From positions 1 through 64,000 of the forward strand of contig JACCGJ010002638.1 of the NCBI GenBank assembly GCA_013407085.1: a stretch of 64,000 bases of DNA. The letters run 5' to 3'. The notes under the pieces were generated by a model. It was not told the origin of the DNA. It was given only the letters and a program-made list of their open reading frames with translations, and did no database searches. The stretch is from Atriophallophorus winterbourni (lineage: Eukaryota > Platyhelminthes > Trematoda > Plagiorchiida > Microphallidae). Positions 11,301-23,300 of this stretch are shown in pieces. How positions within the stretch are numbered: position 1 is the first letter of the stretch; the number at the start of each line of letters is the position of its first letter. Made by a program: the position numbers and the translations under genes.

Positions 11301-14300
11301 CCAGTACATCGATTTTGTTCAAAAATACCACCATGGGTACCGACCTCAAATACCTTGAAAAGAGATTGAGAATCAAAATACTAAATTTAACGATCGGGCA
11401 CGTTAGTCCTATTATTAACACAGATTCTATCAGATGGATGTTTCGTAAAACAATGTTCAATTGAAAAGTTGTGTACGAACCGATTGTTACAGCACACATT
11501 TGTGATATCTCCTGCCTTTGTTCGCACAAACCAGTCGAAACTTTCCAATTAAACGTCACATTACGTTAATTCACAAAATAAATGTGTTTTATAATTCCTA
11601 TGACCAAAAATACTAAGCCATCGTTGCTTTATTTTGAAATCAAATCTTTAACGGTTTCGGTCGACTGTTTTTATATATTCGATACCGAACGGTTACTTAC
11701 CGGGAAATGACACCGATAGGCTCTATAAATTTTCAAAAGAGTCCATTTTTGCGCACACTTAAATTGCAACCGACTAAGACCATACCAGATTATTTCTTAA
11801 CGCATTATTAATATGGACAACTGTTGCAATCGATTTCGACTGCGAAATTCTTCCACCTGTTTGTGACTTGCGAAAAATGCTTTAGTAATTACCAAAAGAT
11901 ACCGCTTAAACCCTTTAAAATACATCAGCTGAAAAGAATGTCTCTAATCTGACTGTTTTGCTGCATATTCTATCTAGTAGCTTACATATACGAGGTAAAA
12001 CGTTGAACACAGTCATAAGTTGATCGAAAATTGAATTTACAATACTTAACGATAGGTGCTTTAATTGTAATATAGTTGATTTCCACACGATGTTCTCGGT
12101 CTGTGTTTGATTCAGACGCAGATCGAATGAATTTTATATAACCAAAAATTGTTGCGCGAAAAATACCATCTTATTGCCGAGTGCACAACCTGCACTGAAA
12201 AACGGCGGACGATCAACATGCATATATTGACCTTGAGTGAGAAAATACATGATCATGCATGTGCGTGAGTTTCAAGGTCAGAGAATTTGGTGCGTTGAAC
12301 ATGTAAATCATTCGCGTGAATTTAATGAGACGCGGCAGAATTCCACGGTCAAACGGAACAGTCGCGTGTTGATTAGTAGTGAATTATTTCGATCTGGCAT
12401 CTACTCCGATATAACTGTCATGTTCGTCAGAGCGTTAACTCAAGGAACTTTCATGTGCCATGTTTCAGTCAACATTTAATTTTAAGACAAACGTACATTT
12501 TGAACTTGGGGCTGATCTGTGATGTGCTAAATGCGCAGCACACAATGAGGACTTAATTGAATTAAAATGGGGTGCAAATTTTGAAATGAACACCATAGTT
12601 TATGCTGCCAGCCGATTCAAACCAAAAGATTACATCGCGAAAACAGCCCCATATACCTAATCTGAGTAACTAAACTAAATTTACTAACTTTTCATGTTGC
12701 GAATGACATAGCACAAAATTTAATGTTTCATTTCGTATAATCAGAAGGAAAAGGAAATAGCAGCCCTAATTCACAATGCCAAGAATGGATTATTGACCCT
12801 CTTATCAATAGCTTGTCAAATCTAGTATTATTAGAATTCACAGTGAAATATATTTTGGTAAGTACCGTTTGCCGCCATAGTGAAGGCAGTAATGCACTTG
12901 AGAATTGGCTCTCACCAAGAATATGGATACGACCTCCGTATGCACGAATTAAACCCCAGTGGATTTTGGAAAAGACGATAATCTTTATAAAGAAATACGG
13001 GCAACCAACTTTTATTTTGCCTTTGCCTCTTGACAACTTCTATAATATAGAGTAGGTGAAAATCTGCAAATAAGTGACATTTACGGTTCGAAAAAATCGA
13101 GGGCTTAACTAATCGCAAGTTCCACTCCTTGGAGATTCTAACACCCGAACATTAATTTAAACATGTATTGAAAAAATAATTTTCATGCTGCAGGTATAGA
13201 TTTGAACATGGATCGATGTTCCACCGGGCCTGATTACACGATTTATGATTTTGATTGCCTTAACTCGTCGGTCCAATACTTTTATCCTTGCCGATACATT
13301 TAACTGCATATTTCAAGATGTATCGTGGCCTACTACCACATCTAATTATTACGTTTGTTATAAGATGAAAAATTCGATTGCGCACAACTGAACCACTGAG
13401 TGCTCAAGGTTCATGACTGCTAGAACTACCACCGGAAACAGTATTTCACCCATAGAACTTGCGACGGAAACTCCGATTGATGTTTTGATCAATCAGTATT
13501 ATTACCTCACAATTAGTTGGTGTAAGCTTGAGCATTACCATATCCAAACGGTCAAAACCAGAGAACTTACTTGTTGTTCCAAGCTTGTTCAAACACTTCT
13601 AGTGAATCAACTAGACGATTTTGACTGGCATCTTCTCGGAGCACTTGATCGAAACTGCTAGTGTCGACGACGAAGAGGATTGCGGTGACGTTGTCAAACA
13701 GTTGGATCCATTTCTTTCGAGCGCCTCTTTGCCCGCTCACATCTAGTACGCTTTGCGAAGCGCAGTGAAAAAATCAGATCATGAGCTTGTTAAGAAGATT
13801 AGTTTTTTTGCGGTAAAATTACAATCACATCAAAGAGATATTGGAATGCGTTTCTGACCCGTCTGGAAACTATATTCGTGAAATGAAAGTTTGTACTGAA
13901 TGAGCAGGACTAGAAATTTTGAAAACGTTTCGCTGCTGACAGAAAAGCTTCATCAGAATAATGGTGTACATGAGTAAAACAACGCAGCCTTTGTGTCGGA
14001 AACGAAACTTTACCCCAACACTGTTTCAACCGATTCATTAGAGCAAGATCAACTGAACAACTGAGAAACTGAGTAAATACGTTTAAAAGACTTCGCAAGA
14101 AGTTACCGTCGTTCACTATTTTAGTCGCTTAATGTGTTTGAGCTAAAATGATCATGTTGTGTGTGTATGAAAGAAAAGACCAACTCGCTATTGATCTTCA
14201 TTCGCCGATATCTACCGAGGATATACATCAAGTATACATAGACGGTTTTCAACATCTTTAGTCCAGCTCATTCACGTCTGCCTCACCTCCAAAATGTCGG

Positions 14301-17300
14301 CCGTGTTCACAGCGTTATTTAGTTGAATTAGACTGACTTAGTAGATAGATCATTCACCTTGATGTATCAAGTGTATTTTACAGTAGATCCAGAAAATCTT
14401 AATTTGCTTGTCAGTCTACTATTTTTTCAGGGATTGATGCGCCAGATAAACTGCAAACTGCCTTATGCTGGCTTTTAAAATTTTGCACACCGACAATCAT
14501 TCCCTCGAACGTGTACTTAAGCCTAAGGACATTACTCGAGCACGCAAACATTTAAGGGCTTTAAGCATTCGACATTCTCGATTTGGTATTCGTCAACGTT
14601 TTTCGCGGTCAGAAATTGTTTCACGTGGAGCAACATGCCCGAAGAAATCATACGCTCGGAATCAGCTTAGGTTTTCGCTTCAAAGCTCGATGAATATATG
14701 ACATACCATGCTGTATATGACATACCCTATTAATTATTGGAAAATTATATATTTTTTACCCTGTATACCGCGTCACCCTGTGGTTTTTGTTAACCTTAAT
14801 GCTTTTTCTACCACAAAAATGTGTGAGTTCTTAGTTATGCACAAAGCCGTTCGGGAAAGGTGACCTCAGTGGGTGCAAATTATCCACCCCACATTTAGAT
14901 GATATGTATAATAGAAAAGCATACAAATACGGATATTAGGTGAAGCTTGATATTTGTGGTGCACACCCTCATTGATGTTTGGCAAGACGAAAGGCTAAAT
15001 AACCTCGAAACGCGATATAATTCACGTACCGGAAATGCACGGACTTTTTAGTGTTGGTGTGTATTGCAAAGCGAATTTCATTGATTCCATCGGTCATTGT
15101 TCGACAACGCAGGATGTCCTAAACAAATGAAGTAATATGTAAGCAATCGGTTTCTCATTAATCGCAATAGGGAAGTAAAGTTGATTGTTTCCCACATGAT
15201 TCACAATCGAAACGAAAATAAATGCCGAGACTTAAATTTAACCACCAACATTTCACTTCCAAACATCAATGAATAAAATAGATCGCTTGACAGGTAGATG
15301 AAAAACAGTCAAAAAAGCGATAAGTGTAATATGCAACTCGATTCTGAACCGACTATTCATCCACAAGATGGTCTCAAATTGGATTCGCTTTCGATCAGAT
15401 AGACGAACGCATTCTTAATCATGTGAATGTTGAAAATGCTAACCGATGAGATGGACTCACTTGATCGGAGGGCGTGTAGTTTTCTTGGCGAATTACGTTA
15501 ATGCGATCCAAGAAACTGAAAATAAATTTGAATGCTGTGGTCAACTCAATGTTCCATTCGCTATGTTTCGGCGGCCGAACGCAGACACATTCAGGCTGCT
15601 TTCTGGCCAATTCATTAACAATTTACTAAAAAGAATTTGAATTAAATGTTAGCTAGAAATCAGAATGAAACGCAGAAGTGTTCAACAATTGAATGTACTA
15701 ATGAACATATGCACGCAATGGTCAAAATTTATTGCGAATTTACGTGAATGGCATCATATCAATTGTCTTGTGCTAATGATATTATATGATCTCCTAAGTT
15801 TTTCCGATAATATTGAATTTTCGTACCAGTAGAATAAAAGTATAAAAGTTGAGATCACACAATTACATTCACTTTTGGTCAAAGCTTGCGTTTTAGAAAT
15901 GCATATTGACACTGAAATGTTTCGTAAGATATGCAGCAAGACGAATCAGGAGAATAAGAAGCACTGATGCTCGGATTACCTCCGAAAGTTAACTGAATCA
16001 AATAATGTGTATTCATCAGTGGAAATAACTATTCTCATTATATTATCACAGTGAATGACATCCTGGTCGCTCAACTCAAGTCACACATTTGACATTACCC
16101 AAATACACTTGACTGGCTCACTTGATGTAACTTATATTCCAAATGTCCACCCTGTAGATGTATCAAGCCACGCTACTCGGCTCATACTGCGAAAGCAAAG
16201 GGCGCTCGGTTGCTGCTAGCGAAAATGGAGTGAGTTTACCGGAAAATCTCTGCCAACATTAACAAGCAGCATGTTCGGAATCGATTAATTCTGCCTAATT
16301 TGTGAAAAATCGTTATCAATCCCATCGTCAAGGCATTGATTGAAAATTTAGAGACGTATTTGTTGCATAACGAGTTGACTGCACATGTCTATCAACTAAC
16401 GGTAAATATTCAGCAGGATTATACGCGAAATTACATGATTATGTGATATTTCTTTTCATAAAGGAATATTTACTATGCTAAGGTAATTGTGAAGCTATGT
16501 GCTTTTTCCCACGATAAAATTATTGAACCTTGAATAAACGCCTCGTCCCGTAAGTTGCGCTTCACAGACAGCTAGAGATTTAATTGGGGTAAATTAGTAG
16601 CCAAACTTTGCCATTATTGAAAATATCATAGCATCACCTAAGCTCTCACTAACAATTGAAAACAGGAAGCAATGATTTTACCACAGAGCTATGCTTCCAA
16701 ATACCACAGATGAACAGATGCAGTCATGCCAGACTCACTATTTAGCAGAATCCAAAAGCTGATATTGATTGGCTCGTTTGTATACCTTTTGGATCAATGC
16801 GTTATTCCATAGCCGAACGATGATGTCATAGAATTCCTGAAAACACCCCAATTTTGGAAAGCACAGTAGTTAGGAAATGAAAATAAACATCAAATTGCGG
16901 TTGGCTATACAAAGTTGTAAGAAAAGCTTCGTTGGATTAGCAACTAACAGTATTACTATTTTCGCGCTAGGTGTGCGTTGGACCTTTTAACCAGCAATAC
17001 CTATCATCTATGTTTCGTTGTTATTTACAGAATCTGGTAAATCGAAGACACTCGTTAGGGATAATGTGCAATCGTTTTCCTCATTATTGCAACACTTAGG
17101 TGCCGTAACACATTTGCACCCCTCCACGGTAAATTTTGTTACACTCATCGTAACAACTTCACGAAGGAATCACTAGATTCTCCTCAACACACGAACTACA
17201 TCATTGACAAACATTCACTATTGCATGAAATCATTACAATAATTGTGTATTTTTTTGACTTGCACTAATGGTGCTTTCGTATTACAAATAGTATTTTACG

Positions 17301-20300
17301 CTTTATTTACGCAAAATTTTATCGGTCAATTTTAAGTTTCAATGTTGAATAAATCATTGCATAATTTTATTTGGTTCACCAACACAATATATTATCCTAG
17401 AGTTACGGGGAATTAAAATTGTCCGGAACCCATGGTTTATAGGAATGACACTAGAAAAGTATCCCCGAATAATCAATTCTTCCAATATTAAAATATAACT
17501 TGTGAGTTGCGAGTCGACTGTGGCCGTGATTTGGAACATACGTTTCTAATCCATTCATTTTATTAAATAAGAAAGGACCGGGAGGATTCAAAGGTGGTAA
17601 AAGCAGAAAACAAGCTAAATGGAAATTAGTACCAAAATACGTATGTCACTCAGATTTGATAACTGAGCAATCAAATTTAGAGCTATTTGAACTTGAATAA
17701 GCTGCTTTTACCTGGGTATATACACCATCCTTACACAATGAACCTTCTCGTAATAAACGAGCCAGTAATATATGTTCACTGTCTTCAAACTCCATCCCGA
17801 GTACTCGCATTCCTCCAAGCAGAGACTAGATGGAAACGACGAAAATCAGAATGGTTTGGTGTATGAAGAATCGTAAAAATTAAAATATACACGTTACTAA
17901 CAAATTGCCAGTAGGTTTATTTGAACAAATCACATAACACAATCAACAATATTTATCGACTTTCAGCCTTATTATCTTACTAGATTTTTGAAAGATGGTA
18001 TAATATTAGAGAGCTACATATCTTTCATTTGTAGTAGTACAACTAACATGGATGTACACTCCACTACATAGGTGTGTACATACTTAATAAACGCACGAAT
18101 TGTTGAATTTGAGGAAACATTGCCTTGACGATGTGACCGTAGACCTTCAATCAGAGGGGGTTCAGGTTCGAATTCGACTGCGGTTTATCAGCTTGGGAAA
18201 TTGACTTAATACCATGTATTAACATGACTTAATACCCTATCTATGCTTGTCACTTGGATATGTCTAAAGCTTTTGACCGTGTTAACCACAGCATACTGCT
18301 ACAAAAAAATTGGAGCAGCTCGTGGTGGGCGGAAGATCATTGACGTGGATACAGGATTACCTGACAGGTAGAGTCATCAAGGTTAGAGTTGATGGAGCAT
18401 TATTCATCCCCGTAGAAAATAAAAGTGGCGTACCTCAAGGCTCAGCCTTGGGCCAAAACTCTTTCTGGTGTACGAGAACGATATACCTGAAATAGTACGC
18501 AGCAAAATCATTTCATTTGCGGAAGACATCAAAGTCTGGACTAGCGTAAGCACCATAGAAGATTGCCCAATTCTACAAAAAGATTTTGAAGCACTTCATA
18601 CGTGGTCCTTGCGAAACTGCCTACCATTCAACATCCAAAAATCTAAAATGTTAAACTTCGGTAAATCATTCGAGTTAACGGGGTACAATCACGAGCCATT
18701 ATTATCTCCAGTGGTGTACCACAAGGTTCCGTCCTCGAACCAGTGCTTTTGTTAGTTTACATTAATGATTTACCTGAGACGCTCTCATGCAAGGTAGCCA
18801 TTTTTGCGGATGATGTTAAACTTTGGATGCGAATAAAATCAAATACAGACTGCGTAAAATTGCAGTTATTTAGATGCACTACACAAATGGTCAGTTAGAA
18901 ATAAACTGCCGTTAAATTTTCAAAAATGCAAGTTACTGCAAATCGGTAAGCCATTTCAGTACGAATATCACTTTGGGCAGACGATTTTGAGCTGGACCGA
19001 ATCAGAGAAGGATCTTGGAATCTGGATATGTCGTAGCCTAAAGAACAACGTACATTGTGAGGTCATTTACAAGCGTGCTTCAAAGCTTCTAGGTATGCTG
19101 CGACGGATCTTCAGAACCTTTACGCCTGGAACGTTGCCAAGCATCATGATGACCTACTTAATTCCCACAAGGGAACATGCATCGCAAGCATGGACTCCGT
19201 GGATGAAAAAAGATATATTCTTGCTTGACAGGATATATCATCGTGCAACTAAACTCATGCGTGGTTTTCGAGACCTTATATACGAGGAAAGGTTGAAAAA
19301 GCTAAAGCTCCCCACTCCCCTTCAACGTCGAATTCGAAGTGACGTTATCATTACTTACAAAATATTGAATACTCCAGATCATCCACTCAAACATTTGCTC
19401 AAATACCGTGAGTCAGGAATTACACGTGTCTGTTTCCTGTGGAATGCCCTTCCCGAAGCAATTATCACCTCTCCCTGTGTCAACACATTCACTCGAAACT
19501 TGGACACTTATTTGTTACATAACGATTTGACGATGCCTGTGTATTGACTCAGGGTAAGCATATAACTTGACTCCACTGACATCGTATACTTGTTTTTTTA
19601 TACCTCTTATTGAACGAATATTTACTATGATATGGTTATTGTGAAGCTATGTGCTTTTTTGTGACCATAAATTCTTGAATCTTGAATATTGAATCTATTT
19701 AAATGCTCGTGCCAGGTCTTTCGAGATATGTTGCCTGGAACGTGTATACGAATGAGAAATTAAAAGCACGTTTGATCTCGTGGCCCGTGTCGGCCAGATG
19801 GACTAGAATCAAACTGCTTGCCTCCCTTGAAAATTATTTTAAACTAAATTGTATGATTCCAGTTATTCGCTTTTCCAGTTTCCGTCATTTAATTCAATTT
19901 TTGTAGTATGACAGAATCAATTGAATTGCTAAATGCTCATTGACTTTGCTTGAACGGGTAGCTGACTTCGTACCACTGCTTTGAACCTTATTCTCATTTT
20001 TCCACAGGTAAGCCTGTTTTCAACTAATCTTTTTACCTCACAAGTCACTAGAGTCGGCATCCATTAATGAAAATCGAAAACACATGAGGATATTTTCCAT
20101 ATGGTTATGATAGGCATCCTCGTAGGTGCTGTGTGCATGTGTTCTGAGAACAATAATCCTGGCAATGTTGCAGAATATGTGTTTATATATTTGACTCTAA
20201 TTAAGGATTATGGCTTCAATGTCAAATCCATAAGATGAAACAGATTGTGCCAAGGAATTTTGTCTCTAAAAATGAGAGTTACATTGAACAGCGTCACTAT

Positions 20301-23300
20301 AATCAAACAAACGTTTAAAAACCGTTCACCTTGTCAAGAAAACTCAATAAACATTCACATGCACTGGCTAGACAACCCATAAAATAGAAAGTAGATGTCT
20401 AAACACATTCCAATTGCGTTTAAAGTTTTCGTGAAAAGGGAACAGTTCTAGTCCATAAGACCGTCATGGACCATGAAATCAAACCTGAGGATGCGTTCAC
20501 AGTCGCTTAGATGGTTCCACACAAAGTTCGCGAAGACTTGGCCGAAGCATTTTGAAGAAAGCTAAGGAGAGAGTCATCAATAGCTTTTAGACCGAACTTA
20601 TCGGTCGAGGAATGATTAGACCTTGTTCATCAACGTTAACTGAACCTGTTTAAGCAATAACGCATGGCAGTTATGTCAAAAGAAGTCTGATAATAATCAG
20701 ATTTATTTTTTTATTTCTCACGCTTCGTGTGAAATACCAAGAAGCCATCTTCGCCCAAGTTTTTTTCACAAAAGGGGGAACTATTAGTCAAATCCATGAA
20801 TACGCAATTGGCCAAACAGTGTTTTGTTGTCGGTTTTGGGCTACTACCCAGAGTTGAAAGGCTTAGTCACGTATAATCAGAAATCATTAATTGTAGATAC
20901 GCATTCACAAGTAAGAAACGTTGGTTCAATGAATCAATTGGGGGCTACGAGTCTGAATAAAAGCATATTTTGAACAATCTGTTACTTGCGAATTCGATAA
21001 TGAACGGTGAGATTAATGGCTTGCGAATAAACCTGCGACAACTTTATTGTATTATAAAACGAATTAACCAAAGCAAATGTTCAATGAACCGGAATGCTTA
21101 CCAACATTGCGTCTCGCACGTTATTTCGAACGTGAGTTACAAATGCTTGTCTCTCTCTGTTGAAAATCAAACAAATTTTGATGCTGCTGAACAGATTGAA
21201 TTTGGGGAAAATTTGATGTTAAATTCTGGCGAATAGTGATTGAAATGGATGATGGAGCATATGATGTTTGCCGATTCAGTCAATAAAAAGTAAGGTTCAA
21301 CTTGCCTGAAACCAACTAAATAACTGTAAATTTCTTGCTTCCTATCTAATAGACACTCTGAACTCTCGAACTCATGCTGGTGGTACCACATTCCGCCCCA
21401 ATCTTTAGAAAATATATTTATCCAGTCGGTATCTTTTTAACTTTGAACAGTTTACCCAAACCTGTATAACATCGCGATATTAAAACTAAAGTGGACGATC
21501 AAAGTAATGTGTTGCTCACATCCACCGCACTCACAAACCACTACCGGTTTCTGGCTGTTTGCCGTCGTCAGGTGGAGACAGTAATAAAGTTCAGTGAGCA
21601 TTGAAACAGTGGACAAATGGTAAAGCTATACGTGAATGCCACTGTTGCACAGGGTTTGTACAACGAACCACGGTGTTCAAACACAGAATCATATAGTGAT
21701 TCTTGGTTGAGCACTCAAGGCGCTTATGGATGACCAAAGTAATGTGTTGTTTACATCCCCAGTACTTACACACCACTACCGGGTTCTGGCTAATTGCCGT
21801 CATGAAGTGGAGACAGCAAGATTAGGTTCATTAAGCCTTGAAACAGTGAATAAGTGGTAAACAAGGATATACTTGAATGTCACTGTTACATAGGGTTCGT
21901 TGTACGAACCATCCATAAGCGCCTTGAGAGTTTGATCAAGAATCACTTTGTGATTCTGTATTTGAACACCGCGGATTGTTGTACGAACCCTGTATAACAT
22001 TGACATTCAAGTATAACGTTTAAATTGGACGATATTTCATCAAAGCACTCGTTTCCAGTGTCTTTATATACCGTGTGCTATATTTTTCAGTGCTTTTCGC
22101 TCTAACCACATCTTAATTTTTAGCATCCAAGGGTTCAGCTCGATGCTTTTTAGACCGTTAAACACATTGAATTACCTTGAAGGCTTCGGTATCAATAACT
22201 GCTTCAGAGATAAACTACCGATCTTAACACATTCAACGCAAATAATATCGTTCCACTAGGCTTAACAAACTTTACTCCACATTAGTTTTCAAGTATTGGA
22301 AGCTTTTAAATCATCTCCGATCATGCACTACTATATCGGTTTCGGTAGTTCGCTCTCATTTAGCGGAGACAGCAAGATTAGCCACAGTTGGCTTTGAAAC
22401 AGTGGTAAATACGACTTTAAAACTAGTTTTAAATTGATTTTGTACAAAAATTCACAGTTATCAGTTATCAGGAATCACTGGGTGATTCCTAGTCAAGGGC
22501 CGAATCGGATTTAATTGGTAATGGTTGCCTGGGGAAAGCGCACACATTTTACGCTTTACTATGCAATTGGATCGTGATTCAATTGTTTGGCGATTTCATT
22601 TCACATTATGGTTTACCTAAACATTTTACTGGATCAGGCTTGTGCTTTCCTACCAAACATTTTACTGCCAAAGTGGTATCGATTGGTTATGCTAGGTTTT
22701 TATTTACAAATTAACATCTACCAGAGATTCATTGTCCAGGTTGTAAAAATCCTTCAGATTTGGATATAATTTGAACTCAAACCCCGAAGCACAGCGCGAA
22801 CTAACTCAAAAATGCGCAAAATTATTTAATAATTCGACCCAAATATCTTCTCAACCAAGACCACTTTGGTGCTCATTGATTGCAGTATATCCACTGGCGA
22901 CAAGTTTTCACTTGATGGTAAATCATGCCACGGTAATCTTCGTTTAAAAATAGCGATGTTATTGACGTTAACTCTTAACTACACTATTCGGAAGAATGCC
23001 AATCAGCAGGACCTTGACGAGTTAATTACATCCCTCAGAACTTTGTTCCCCTAATCAATACCAACGATCTGATTCCATGTCGTTCATCAAAGTAAGCTTC
23101 GCGAGGCATAATGCCCCATACATTGAATGCAACAATTAAATCACTAACAGAACAGATGTAAAAGTCTACCGTATTGTTCAAAACCTGGCATGGCACTGCG
23201 CACACACGCTGTGCCATTCCACGAGTCATCACGTCGTGGTGTTGCGCATCAGATTTCATCGGCTCGGTGTTCGCAAAGACGCATCACACTTTTTGCATCA

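Larger units (their letters stand above)
21488..22015 (-). repeat. Hammerhead-bearing tandem repeat, about two monomers of 235 bp
   Basis: Two head-to-tail units on the minus strand, each with the order TTTGAACACC, a GAATCAC/GTGATTC hairpin, an AACAGTG box, CACTGTTTCAA, CTGTCTCCAC, a hammerhead core, then ACACATTACTTTG. Predicted cleavage points (21,541/21,542 and 21,776/21,777) lie 235 bp apart. The layout resembles trematode hammerhead satellites such as the Sm-alpha type, and Penelope-like or retrozyme repeats. Located in the large G-alpha intron. Confidence 0.7.

Noticed and set aside
12728..13118. Long open frames on both strands in a G-alpha intron
   Set aside because: No family signature, both strands open over the same interval, and the G-alpha phase chain closes without them.
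13920..13960. Minus-strand CTGATGA followed by GCGAAAC, possible hammerhead
   Set aside because: No base-paired helix II can be drawn between the two boxes, and helix I and III partners are absent.
17033..17060. Plus-strand AG followed by ESGKS, resembling a G-alpha P-loop exon
   Set aside because: It is on the strand opposite to the G-alpha gene, lacks the preceding GxG residues and the following KQM, and the true P-loop exon is at 23,797-23,869.
18115..18185. tRNA-like segment with GGTTCGAATTC
   Set aside because: A B-box-like string alone. I could not draw a cloverleaf or find an A box at the right distance.
22866..23054. Plus-strand 62-codon frame opposite the tentative exon 3
   Set aside because: No recognisable family and no splice or promoter support.
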